Counted from the stretch's first letter, positions 37,560 to 49,582 are shown. The stretch is DNA of 64,000 nt from Mesocentrotus franciscanus (GCA_037976565.1 CP137666.1:5064060-5128059), one strand, 5' to 3'. A program made the numbers and translations. The notes: generated by a model not told the origin, from the sequence alone.

Positions 37560-37931
37560 TCTTCAAAACATTTAGTCACGCCCTTAGTTACATCTACCAA
37601 AACATATGGGCACCGTGCTTTCCAGTATGCCATACCAGAACTATAACTATGGAACAATCTCCCAGAGTCTCTAAAATGTTGTCCTTCACTATATCAGTTT
37701 AAATCCGACTTTAAAAAATATCTGCTTTGATCATGCCAGTCTTAAATCATAAAGTAAACATGTGAAGTTTGTAATTGATTTGATAATTGTAAGTGATAAA
37801 ACAGTGAAAGCTTACGGGTAATATTTTTCATGTCTTTCCTCTTCTCTCTCTCTCTCTCTCTCTGACATAGTGACAATTATATAATATGCGCTTAATAAAA
37901 ATTGAACATTATTATTATTATTATTATTATG
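37560..37931 (+). pseudogene. LINE 3' fragment, C-terminus of reverse transcriptase ORF
   Basis: One frame reads RAFQYAIPEL, a stop, then LWNNLPESLKCCPSLYQFKS and DFKKYLL with a stop. This is the conserved C-terminal block (KLWN.LP..) of CR1/L2-like LINE proteins. A short 3' UTR with a (CT)n run and an (ATT)n tail follows. The in-frame stop marks it as dead. Confidence 0.85.
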
Positions 37932-39914
37932 TACCCTGTCAAAGAGAGTCAAGGCTTCCACTCCAAAGTTTCCATAAAACGTAGATCATCCAAGAAAAGT
38001 CATTGTCATCAATAATAATCTACTTATAAACTGCCTCTTGAACTGGGTTAACGTATAAAGCTTCCAATGTAATCCACAGACTGAATAGGGCAACGTACAG
38101 CCCCTTGCTGAGACATCCGCCACTTATAAACATAAGAGAAAGAATGAGAGGGTCGAAGAGAGAGCAAATGATTCAGGTACGTATTAAAGGGCCTTTTCAT
38201 GGGAAGTTGAGGGAGGCAGATTAACAACAATAGACATCATAGACATCCACATACCTTCCTATTCAAGAAGCTGGGGGATTACTGCCGGGTGAGTAACTAG
38301 CACACACACAGTTGTTGGTGTGTTGTGGGCGGTGCGGTCTATTGCCTTGCGAGGAAGAGTGGCTGATAGTATCACCTTCAGGCAGGGATTTACACACACA
38401 ATAATACAGGCTGCAGGGGGTTAGAACTTTTGATAAGCTCAATATCAAATTGGCCTGACATTTGATTGATTGTATAGCTGTGTATGGTCCCATTTTTTCT
38501 TTAGGGACAGGACCAGACAATACAAGGCTGATTGTTGGGGTACATGCTTGCAATTTGGTGAAGATTGGATGATAAGCTAAATTACACACAATTTCCGGAT
38601 ATATCTGCGGGTTTACCACCCTCTCAGCATTCTTCGCATATTAAGGATGATTCATGACAAAAGTATGATTTTCTCTTTGCCAAATTTTTGCCAAATAACA
38701 TGTTTCTCAGAAACTTGCAAAGACCTGATAATAAAGGTGACCCAAAAATAAATGAAAAACCATGTACAACACCAGAGTATGTCAACCGTCACGATATTAT
38801 CTCCTCTACAAAAGAAGATGGCCTCCAAAATATTTGTAAATGCACTTTACATATAAAAACAAATTAGTCCTGAATCTCAATATTTGTTCTTTCTATTTCA
38901 TCTCTTAAAGGCTTCACTAAGCTTCATAAGTGGGCAATATATGATTATAAAAATGACCTTTGGTTTTCTATTGTCCAGAGCCACTGATTGGCCTCAGTAC
39001 GGTCAAAACTCGGGGTAATAAAAACAAACAAATAGGATCCACACAGTAGTGGCAAGCATGACCATTTATCAAAGAAAATGTACAATTCTATCATAATCTC
39101 CACAGATTCAGAGGCCTAGTAATTTTCATTAACAAGAAGGTGCAAATGAAAGCACAGAATATTCATTCTACATGTAGGCTTAATTTATAAATGACCAGTA
39201 CTATTGCTGACTGTGATCTTGGCATCTGTTCCAACCCTGGTTCAAATCAATACACTCTCCACGTACTGCAAACCAATAGTTTGGTGATGAATAATCATAG
39301 GGGTAGAGAGATTAGAAAATGATAAATTAGGCTAGGTAATTTTCATAACTACATGTAATTTACATTAAAAGCACAAACAAAACATTAAAAAAAAATTATT
39401 ATAAACTTCTTCAATGTTAATGAAAAACCCATTTGGATAATGGAATAGATTACATCAATTTCAATATTTTATCAATTTCAAGGTGCTAGATCATACAGTA
39501 GCAAATTGGTTCTCCAATACGTAAGCATGACAATAAATGGTGTGATTTTTCATCCTGTAAATTGATTGCCTGTGCCACGATGGGGTGCAAAAGTGCTAAT
39601 GGGACTTAAAGAGTGTTAATAGTACCACAGTTAGCAATCGGCATGTAGTAACAAAAATATGAATATACCACAATATGAATATATATAGCACAATGCACAA
39701 ACAACACCCTATCTAGAGAGACGCTTCAATTTTATGCCAGAGCAAAGAATCCTGATTTAATGGATCCTTTTATGCAGCAACACGGTCAATAGTGCTTCAT
39801 ATCATACCATATTTTATGAATAGAGGGTTGTGACCTGAGCAAGGTAAAAGGAATTTCAGGAATGCGGACAATGTCAAATTGTCAATACAATATTATGTAG
39901 TCAGGATATTATGG

Positions 39915-39990
39915 TTTGTTGAGAGCCAGAAGGGTGTTAACTCTGGGTTAAATGATACAAGTTATAACACCCTTCTGGCTCTGAGTAGAC
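39915..39990. repeat. Hairpin repeat, copy 6
   Basis: The arms GAGAGCCAGAAGGGTGTTAA and TTATAACACCCTTCTGGCTC are almost perfectly complementary, although the sequence differs from copy 7 in both arms. Confidence 0.9.
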
Positions 39991-40602
39991 CAGCCGGTAG
40001 CTGGTAAAAAGTACACCTCAAACAATCCAAGTGTGAAGTGTTTACACCTAGTGTGAATATCATCACATTTGGATTCAGAGGCAAAGTACAGTTGGCCTAA
40101 ATACATGTACCGGTACATGTTGGCCTACACATGTATACAAAGTGCAGTGGAGTTCAACTCCAAACACTTTGAAGATAGGCAGAGTGAAAGAGGTAATTTG
40201 AAGTAAAGACAGCCACAACTTATCGCTAGTCATTCCTAAATATCTCCAAAAATGGAATCCACCTTTTGTTAAGTCTTAATTTGTTGAGAAGCCAGACAAA
40301 CTTCTTCAAATTCTTTTCGTTTTCCTAAAAAAGCTTTTAAAAAAACTAATCAGCAAAACATCAGCATAATACCTTGTACATAAACATGAATTTATAACAC
40401 TGAAATCAATAAGTAGTAGGCCTACATGTATATCATGTTTTCAGATTGCCTCCCCCAATCCCTCCATCCTTCATTGTCAAAAAGTTTCTACATTTGAGAA
40501 CATCTGATTTTCATATTGTTGTAGACACATTGAAGCAGTGTACAATGAACAAGATACAAGTACATGTAGTAATGTACACGTAAGTACCTATTAACAACAT
40601 CT

Positions 40603-40684
40603 CATCTGTTTGGATCCAGAAGGGCATTAACTCTGTGTAACATGACATGAGTTTGTTAATGCCCTTCTGGATCCAAACAGACAA
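40603..40684. repeat. Hairpin repeat, copy 7 (near-perfect palindrome)
   Basis: The arms GTTTGGATCCAGAAGGGCAT and ATGCCCTTCTGGATCCAAAC are exact reverse complements, with loop TAACTCTGTGTAACATGACATGAGTTTGTTA split around them. Confidence 0.95.
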
Positions 40685-41136
40685 ACTGTTCTCTTTATTC
40701 CCAACAAAAGATAATGCACCACTCTTCATCCACTCCAAACCCACATAATCACTGCTTCTGTCTCTAAACATAAATGCTGGGTTGTTGTTTGACATGCAGA
40801 CCTACCTTGAATTTTATGGCTCAATATTGATTGTCAGACCTTTATTGATTTTGTCTAGATGGACAGCTAGAATTAGATGAATCGCTAATATGTAGGATCA
40901 AATTTCAAGTAGCTACACTGTCTACACCTAGATCAAGATGTTATCTTTCAATGATCAAAAATATTTTCATATCTCAATGGTAAACCATGGGGCAAATTAG
41001 GGGAGGGATATTCATTAAAATATCTTTGATAGCCAGTTCTGTATTATGAATACCTCTGACTAAAGAAAAGCCTAAATTCACTATAACAGTTTAAAGGGGA
41101 AGTCCAACCTAATAGTAAGTTGGTTTAAAAAAATGT

Positions 41137-41191
41137 AGTCTGTAAGGAGCCAGAATATCTATATCAGCACCCTTCTGGCCCCAAACAGACA
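41137..41191. repeat. Hairpin repeat, copy 8 (shortened)
   Basis: GTCTGTAAGGAGCCAGAA pairs with TTCTGGCCCCAAACAGAC; the usual inner stem is largely missing. Confidence 0.75.
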
Positions 41192-41273
41192 ACATATTCC
41201 ATGATCTTGATTGATTTCCACTGAATTGATTCTGGATTAGCCCAAATGGCAAATACTTTCCTAAATTGTACAT

Positions 41274-42032
41274 TTAACTCTTTGCCCGCCACGTACACAA
41301 TCCCCCCTGTGCCACATTGTTTTTAGGGTGCCACCTTAGGAGGGGTTCTGCATGGACTATGCTTATTCAACTCGCAATAACTTTTGATTGGTGTACTGTA
41401 ATGAAAAACTTTGTGTAGCAATATTGTATAGAAATTAATAGTCTTGCCAATGGTATCATTTTTGTAATGTATATTATCATAAATTTTGAGATTATCAACT
41501 ATACATTTTGTATCCAAGTTTTCGTTTAGAAGGGTATTCTATACCTCTTATATCTAATACTTTGTTATGGAGGTTTATGTCCTGAGTTAGTTCATTGAAA
41601 AGATGTACGATGTAGATGTAGGTGTACGTGTGGGACCATGCAGGCTCATCTTCCTCGTCAGAGTCAGTCTCGCTCTCCTCTGAATCAGAGTCGGCTGTTG
41701 GAACAGGGTCCATCACAAGTTCTCGTACCTGATCAGCAGTGAAGAAGTCCCGTCTCCTCCTAATAGGGGCCATCCTAGCTCATCAGAATATTTGCAAAAG
41801 CAGTTTCAAAAACTCAATTTTTCTCGGAAAATGTCAATGTAAACAATGTCTGCAAAAGCGGTGCAATGAAGTGTGATGTGTATACAATGCGAAGCACGCG
41901 TTACTATTGTGTGTGTGTGCGTACAATAGAATTAAATGCGTTCCGTGTGTATTGTGAATGAAATGTGACTTGAGTCGAAGTTGGCAGCCCGCTGTATGTT
42001 CCGCTAGCCGAACGTAGCAGGCAAAGAGTTAA
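41274..42032 (-). mobile_element. piggyBac-type deletion derivative with TTAA ends
   Basis: TTAA is duplicated at 41274-41277 and 42029-42032. The ends CTCTTTGCCCGCCACGT and (reverse complement) CTCTTTGCCTGCTACGT form the inverted repeats. About 750 bp remain. A minus-strand frame inside (41773-41495) begins MAPIRRRRDFF, followed by an acidic Ser/Asp/Glu run, as in piggyBac transposase N-termini. TTAA specificity and these ends define the superfamily. Confidence 0.9.
41495..41773 (-). pseudogene. Truncated piggyBac-like transposase N-terminus
   Basis: A 92-codon frame. Residues 1-45 (MAPIRRRRDFFTADQVREL, then an acidic SDSEESETDSDEEDE stretch) look like the N-terminal region of PGBD-type transposases. 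The catalytic Asp-containing core is absent because of an internal deletion, and the rest reads through to element 3' sequence. Confidence 0.7.
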
Positions 42033-43010
42033 GTAGCATTCAAACTTCCCATGACATTCCAATGAAACCTCACACACTTTTCAATTACTCTGGTCTATTT
42101 TTAGATTTTTCATAAATGACACCTTTTTAAATAATTAACATATACAGTTATAAACCGTATGCCAACTAGTTACTTATTAAACCTACATTCATTATCAGGA
42201 ACATAGTCCAAAAAATTGACATTCGTGATCCGAGCACAGATTGCCTCGCCAGCAAAGGATGAAGGTTGGAATTTACATCAAAACATAAAATCTATTAATC
42301 TATAGACCTTCAATATACCGATTTCAATTAAGTTTTTGACAGGCATAATGACCATAATCTATGTGTTTGGTATTAGATGCTTTCATGAAAATCCCATTTG
42401 GATACTTCATACAAGCATACATCCAGTAAACCTACATGTATGATGATATTATGAACTGGCCAATAGACTTCAGTTGGCAAGAATTTCATTTTGAGTAAAA
42501 TGCATTTAAATGTTCTCCATTTTCCCTAAACACCTAATCAAAATGACCTAACATGAGACACAACTGCAATCCTAAACCTAACCATACATGTACCGGTACA
42601 TGAATATTTTATTTGATTAAAGTCTACCAATCACATGAAAAATATCATTTGTGTATAGATAGAATGTATAAAATCAACCTCAAAAACTTTACCTGCCACA
42701 TAAAGCTAAATGCATGGTAAAGGAGTACAGGGCTTACATGAAACCCAAGTTGGACTATTCTATGCGAGTACATACAGGTGCGTTAATTAGTCTACTCAAC
42801 GAGATGTTTTACTCTTCACTGAGAATGTATTCAAATTGCAATATCTCTTTGTAGAAGTAATATTTGATGCTCATATTTTGAATACAGAGAAGCCACATGG
42901 AACCCCTTACATCAAGAGCAACACAATTTTGAGTGATCGGTACACTTCAAATAAACCAGGAGGCAGAGCAAATGTCTTATTAGCTCTGATGGGACACACA
43001 TTGTACTTTC

Positions 43011-43520
43011 CAAGCGCGTAGCTAGGATTTGATTTTAGGGGGGGCGGTAGTGAGCATGCAAAGCGTGCGAATCACTTACAGAGCGTGCAAAGCGCGTTCC
43101 CTAGGGGGGTGGGTTCAGGGAGGGGGGAGTTTCCCCGAAGCGCGGAAGCTTTGATGTTTCATTAAATTATGAGAGAAAGAAGACGATTCGTTGTACCGTT
43201 CTCGTCTCTTAATCCTTGTCTGAATTCAGTTCCCCCTCCCCACCTGCGCGAAGCGCAGAAGATTTGACGTCTCATTAAAATTATTAGAGATAGAAGACGA
43301 TTCGTTGTACCGTTCTCATCTCTTAATCCTTGTATGAATTCAGTTTCCCCCTCCCGCGCAAAGCGCGGAAGCTTTGACGTTCCATTAATCAAAAATGTTC
43401 TTTGTCTGCTCCTTTTTCTTCCTACGTCCTCTTCCTTTTTTCTCTTCTCTTTCTTTTTTTTTTTTTTGCCGGCGTTTTTTGAGGGGGACTGCCCCCATCG
43501 CCCCCCAGGCTACGCGCCTG
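43011..43520. mobile_element. hAT-like MITE with 8-bp target duplication and internal repeats
   Basis: Ends CAAGCGCGTAGCTAGG and (reverse complement) CAGGCGCGTAGCCTGG, flanked by GTACTTTC and GTACTGTC, an 8-bp duplication with one difference. It contains about two copies, inverted, of the ~112-bp unit seen at 23670-23945. Confidence 0.8.
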
Positions 43521-44216
43521 GTACTGTCCTTAAAGGGCAATCTAACCCTTGTAATAAGTTCATTATGAAAGCAGAAAAATAAGATAAACAGATTGGCGAA
43601 AGTCTTAAATAAATCGGACCAATAATAAGAAAATTATGAATGTTTCAAATATGAGATCACTTACGACAATTAGTCTATGCAAATGTCAAATTGGCAGTTT
43701 GTTCAGTGGATTGTAACGAAGTCGTGGATAACTCAACCATTTGTTCTATACAAAAATATCATTAATTTCTGTTTTTTTATTAAGTGCCTTCTCCCTTGGG
43801 ACACTACTCAAAAAATATCATGGATAGCATATTATCATGCCTTCTAAATGGAATAGACTCTCCCGTACATTTTGGAAAAAGTGAAATTTTAGTTTTAAGT
43901 GCATTGGAACAAATGGGAATGTTGTCCGCCACTACATCACAGAGACATTACCGATTCAGCCGACTTGAAGAGCCCATACTTATAGTGATTACAACTTTTA
44001 AAAAATTCATAACTTTCTCAATTTTTGTCCGATATCATACAAACTTTCACCAGTCTACTTCTCTGATTTGTCTGCTTTCCTCTGGAGTAGTTTGCTATCA
44101 AGGTTGGATTTCCCTTTAATGAATTTCCTGCTACTATAAAACCGGGTAAACAGTAACTTAATCATTTTACACCAGGAAACTGATGACGAGACATGAACAA
44201 CCATACCAGGATATAC

Positions 44217-44612
44217 AAGGTGGTCCAGGTTCTAATTACCAATACAATTTTACTAACATTTATATGTTGGATATGATTTCGTTCCTCATATTATTAACCA
44301 GAGTAAACAATACACATGTACTTCTTTGTTCAGTCTTGAGCTCTTTTTGGATTTGATATTGTAAAATTGAAATTTCCTTGTGATAAATTTTATGTATTGT
44401 ATTGTTTTTTGTTACCAGAACGTAATCTATAAGGTGGTGCAGGTTTTAATTACCAGTATAATGTTACTAAAATTGATATTTGGGATATGATATCATTCCT
44501 CATTTTATTAACCAGTGTAAAAAAAATCACATCAACTTCTTTGTTCAGTCCTGATATTGTAAAATTTCCTTGTGATAAATTTTATGTAGTGTATTGTTTA
44601 TTACCAGAGCTT
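44217..44612. repeat. Two-copy tandem duplication, unit about 214 bp
   Basis: AAGGTGGTCCAGGTTCTAAT at 44217 recurs as AAGGTGGTGCAGGTTTTAAT at 44431. Similarity continues to TTATTACCAGAGC. The copies have diverged by many substitutions and small deletions. Confidence 0.85.
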
Positions 44613-45892
44613 AATCACTCATGGCTCCCATCTATTTTTCACTGTCTTTACGCCATATCACTTAACAAATTTAAGAAAGAACAAAAGAATTTTATTATCA
44701 CCAATCCAACTCAAATTAACAAAAGAAACAACAACAACAAGTTTTAAAAAGGCTATAACCTCACAGAGAAGAGAAATCAACTGTCAATTTGCAATATAAC
44801 TATTTCAACAACAGATTTCATAATACATGTAATACAAGTTTCTGTTTTGATGGTTTACTTTTGCCAGTTCCACCTACAAAATTGTTTGTAAAACATACAT
44901 ATGTAGTACTAATAGGCCTTCCATGAAATGAATGCTTTAATGTTGGCTACAGTAACCATATTAATAATAAACAAAAAAGATCCAAATTTTTACATAAAGT
45001 AATATAGTGAATAACCATTTATATCGCCACACAAGCTACAAAATGTCAACTGAAAAACAAGCACTGTTATTTCAATTCATTTCCTTGGTATTAAAGCCCA
45101 ACATATGGGACATACAATGTAGACGAAGTTGACTGAGGCAATCAATGTGATATTTAATTCATGACTCAAAACAATCAATGCCTATCTAAAAGAAGCCATC
45201 TGTTTCATTAGCAAATGTAAGTGAGCGAGTACAATGGGAGTGCAAACACTAATGCGCTTACTCTCGTGCTAAATGGCTTAGGAAATGTACTTGTACCACA
45301 CCCCAGAATAAAAGAAGACAGAAAATCAAATCTATGCTATAATGGCCATACAAAATCTCATTTAAAAACAGATGACCCTGAGTTGTACTATGAGAACAAA
45401 ATTGAGAATCCTTCTGAAATATACCAAAATAGCATTTTGTATTATTCATATTTGCTCACTTAATGGTCATCATGATACGTTCTCAAATCAAAATGGAGTA
45501 CTGTAAATGGGTAAAAATACGACGATCAATAGGAAATTTAAAGCAGATGTACATACTTCAGCAGTTCACTTTAAATCAAATTCAATTTATTGGTCACACA
45601 CAAAAACAAAAGTACTATTGGAGTAAAAGTCATTCTCTGGCTGTTTCCATAAAAATACAACTACAAATGTCAAATAAACATACATATCAACATAGTTTTC
45701 ACTTTATCAACACTTCTAGCATTAATCTATGTATAAAAAAGGGTGAAATTGGTAGAATATATTTATATGGGTTATGTATGAGGGTGTGGGACTTTGGTTA
45801 ATTTGTGAAATGGAAACCCATGCCTCTATATTTCCTTAGATAAGCCAAAAATCCCACATATTTTGTAATTCCATGCTTTGTTTAAGAATTAA

Positions 45893-46495
45893 TAATACAT
45901 ATAATAATAATAATATATGTAATAATAATAATAATTGATAATATGAGATTTGTTAGGTGCCAAATAAAGGCGAATATACTTGAAATTAAATGCTCAAGGC
46001 GCACTTGTGAGAAGAAAAAAAAGAAAAAAGGGATCACATAAAAAGCATCGGCATTATAAACAAAGGAACAGAAGTTAGATGGAATATACAAAAATGACAG
46101 AACAATTAATCATATACCAAATTAACCAGATATGTTTTAAGATTATTTTCAAACACTTCAACTGATCTGCTATATGATTCTCTCTCAAGGGAGCAAAGGT
46201 TCTTTCCCTCCACTTAGAATTGAGCTTGGGAAGAATATGAAATCCAGAATTTTGAGAGCATGAGAGCGTTTTAAGATCTGGACGGAATGTAATGATTTAT
46301 CAAAGTAATATTGAACTGTGGAGCAGAGCCATGGACACAATGAATTAAAAGCAAAAGAATTTTGAAAACAATGCGTTCACTCATGGGCAACCAATGGAGT
46401 GCTTTGAGAACCGGTGTGATGTGACTGTGTTTCGTTGAAGAAGGTCACTATACAAGCAGCAGCATTCTGTAATTTTTGTAATTGTACAAGCTGAT
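45893..46495 (-). pseudogene. LINE 3' fragment (CR1/L2-like reverse transcriptase C-terminus) with (ATT)n tail
   Basis: Minus-strand frames read LQKLQNAAACIVTF, then after a frameshift HITPVLKALHWLPMSERIVF and INHYIPSRS, and later VFENNLKTYLVNLVYD with a stop. These blocks are a signature of CR1/L2-like LINE ORF2 C-termini. The 3' end has GCGCCTTGAGCA and an (ATT)n tail at 45897-45945. Stops and shifts make it inactive. Confidence 0.88.
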
Positions 46496-46649
46496 TTTGA
46501 GGTAAGTTGAACAAAAAATATATGTCAATCTGGATAAAAAATTCCACTACAAACTAATAATCTGTGTGAAACATGTTGTGTCAAAGATCCATCAGCTTCG
46601 GTCTTACATAGATGCCATCCTCTTATTAACCCCCTCCCCTGCACAGATA

Positions 46650-46809
46650 GGAACTTTTAGATTTGAACGACGAGAACGTGGACTGCGACGTGGACATCCT
46701 TTTAAGGCAATGTGACGTCCTTTTAAGGCACTGGCAGTGCCCGGCCAAAAGGACGTCACATTGTCACACGTGGCAGTCCACGTTCTCGTCGTGCATATCT
46801 AAAAGTCCC
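46650..46809. mobile_element. Palindromic MITE of about 160 bp
   Basis: The arms ACTTTTAGATTTGAACGACG and the reverse complement of the right side, ACTTTTAGATATGCACGACG, continue with GAGAACGTGGACTGC. TA lies outside both ends. The interior carries CGTCCTTTTAAGGCA motifs and their complement, giving a near-continuous hairpin. Confidence 0.85.
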
Positions 46810-48070
46810 TAATGATAACTCTGGGACATCACATTTTCACCCATTGAAAAATGTAATATTTGATTTTGGTATCACACAAACATTTCAACATGCTCTAAGC
46901 TGAAGTTATCTTTAGCTTTAGCATTCAATCTGATAAAATGAATACATGGTTTGCCTTTTCAATATATGGTGGGAATATTTCTTAAAAAATCAAAATCATG
47001 TTAGATTTGTAGGTCTACATGTACTGCATGTTTGGTTATGCATCATCCATGATCTTTGATAAACGTTCAGTCGGGCAAGACAAAATACCACTCTCATTCT
47101 CTCCAACTTATATTTTTATGGGAAATATTTCACACTCAGCTTGTTTTCATGCTTTTTGTTTTGTTTTGTTTCCCCTAACCTTTTGGACTAGTTCTAGTTC
47201 ACCGTACTTGTCATGGTGTAGAAACAGGTTGACAAACCTAATCGGTAATGTCACCTTATCTCTTGTTTGGTGGTGTTTTACAAAGCATAGAAGGAAATGG
47301 AACCAGAACAATAAGATAGCATTTGGCCCTGCAGCAAAAATGCTTTCAAAATGACTGTTGTGCTTGGATGTTGCACAGGAATAGTTTGACAAAGAAATGT
47401 TCTTCTGTTTGTTAACAGCAATGAGAGTCTACATTTTACTTTAAATAATGATATATACATGTAGCTCACAAGGCCCTGCATTCTTTATTTTTGGTTCTAA
47501 TAAATATTTGAAATTCTGCAATCTTGAAAACTTACATTGGAGGGAAAATTTACATTGGAGAGGAAAAAAAGATACAGATGTGAGGTAATGGTGGGTTTAT
47601 AAATTTGTTGTTCTGTATTTGTTCCTTGTTTATAAAATTATCGCCCTTTTTACCTGAATTACCTTTATAAAGGTGATTTACATTTCACATAGGGTGTAGG
47701 AACTGGATTAGTTGAAATACATGATATTGCATGTTTACCTCTGATTCAACGACATATGAAAATATGTTAACATCCCAATAAGTAAGAGTAGGCCTACTGG
47801 TAGCAATCATTTGTCATAAATTTATAGGTGACCCTGAGAGAAAATACAGCTAAAATTGGTCAACTTCAAAACTTTGGTATGCAAATACATGCAGGATTGT
47901 AGGTTCACCTACAGGGTACCCACAAGGTACGATAATATGCCAACGGCTGTCTGTACCGACTATACTGGAAGAAGAAGAAAGTTTGCCCACTCCAACAAAC
48001 TGGTATTGAGCATTGTTATTACAAAAATAAAATAAACAATTTTTTTTTACAAAATTAAAAAAATCCAGCT

Positions 48071-48082
48071 ATAGAGAGAGAT

Positions 48083-48121
<39 letters not shown>

Positions 48122-48140
48122 GACAGAGAGAGACAGACTG
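48071..48140. repeat. (GA)n microsatellite
   Basis: An uninterrupted AG run of about 31 bp at 48088-48118, within a longer GA-rich stretch. Confidence 0.95.
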
Positions 48141-48829
48141 ACACTTAGTGACAGGGGGGTTAAATGCAAGATACAGTGTAACCATAACATTTATGAAGAA
48201 AATAACAAAACAGCACCATCAGGCCCCCGAGGTAAAACAAATGAAACCCAGGAGTCACTCACAGACAGGTCTAAGGATAGCTTGAACGATTACTGTATTC
48301 AACATTATACATTTGTATATACTTCATAAGTGAAATAAGAATTTTAGTACATTTATAAACAGAATTATACGACATCAAAGTTGAATTTATACATGTAAAG
48401 TACAACTGCAAATATGTGACTGAGGTTGAGCAATTTATTAGCTTGACTAGCCTTAAGGGCTAGGTGATTATATGAAATATGATATGATACATGATGATAT
48501 TATAATTATATGATATATGATATTATGATATATATTATATAAAATTTCATACAATCACCCAGCCCTCGCGGCTAATAAGCATAGTGACAGTCACATCCAC
48601 TCAGTCTCACAAACCACATATTTACATGTACTCCGCATAAAACAACATGGTACATAATCCACATTAATATACCATTTCACCGGCAAGCTATAGCTATTAA
48701 ACCAATATCAAATACCGGTAGTCACTAGTGAAACCCTCCGACATCGAGGTCACACATACATGAAATGCAACTCCCGCTACCACAACCCCGTTCAGGTTCA
48801 CCCTCCAGTGTAGCTTGCTGCCCCCTTAC

Positions 48830-49000
48830 CTGGGCGAGGGTTTACGAGGGTTCGATGGCTCAGTATTTTATGCGCTCAGACACATCGGTTAAAAAACTAA
48901 TGAAAGACCGAGAAAAAGAACAAACGCAACATATTTACCTTTCTCTATCAACGTAATCTAGATTATATTGCAGGTGACCCACTGTTTTATATAGTATAAA
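48830..49000 (-). promoter_or_regulatory. Candidate TATA promoter and non-coding first exon for the myosin gene
   Basis: On the minus strand a TATA box (TATATAAAA, 48993-48985) is followed after about 155 nt by a strong splice donor, CCCAG/gtaagg, with the exon ending at 48830. The exon would start near 48957 and could splice to the acceptor at 34480. A second TATA-like string (TATAAAAG) faces the other way at 48995-49002. No CpG island accompanies it. The link to the myosin gene is inference. Confidence 0.35.
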
Positions 49001-49551
49001 AGCCTCAATTGTTGTCTTCCACCGTATCTTCCAAAGCTACAGGTGCCGCAGAAACATATGACTGTCGCTCAAGTACTCAACCAGCACCAGTCCAAACCAA
49101 AGAGAATCATATTATGCCATAGCCCACACCCAGCGAGCTGCTTGTATAGAGCCAGAGAGACAAATTAAATCGACCAGATTCTGGACTACGTGTTATACCA
49201 AAAGATGGCGCTATATCAGTTAATTTGGGATACGTGATGGATGAGCTCTGTTCCATAAAACTGAGCATTGATGGTAACAGTACAGTCCTTTGCAATCAAT
49301 ATTGACTAAATCAAGGTTTCTATAGAAGTTACTATTAATGGTAAAGTTCCCATCAATGCTAAATTTTATTCAGGGCTGTCAACTTTGGGGAACTGCTTCG
49401 AGGGAGAGGGAGAAGTAAAAAAAAAAGTTGAACAAAAATTGAAGTGCTCACTCATTTATTTTATATACATGTTACAAGCTCTGGATATATCATCTATTGA
49501 CATATCCCTCTCTATGTGTCTCACGTTTCTCTGTATGTCTTTTTCATTTGC

Positions 49552-49552
<1 letters not shown>

Positions 49553-49579
<27 letters not shown>
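49553..49579. repeat. (CT)n microsatellite
   Basis: A run of about 13 CT steps, with more CTCTC-rich sequence to 49625. Confidence 0.95.

Positions 49580-49582
<3 letters not shown>

Noticed and set aside
38263..38619. 118-codon minus-strand frame
   Set aside because: No motif recognised, no convincing splice or promoter context.
48765..48956. 63-codon plus-strand frame over the promoter candidate
   Set aside because: No similarity, and it overlaps splice and TATA signals that read the other way.
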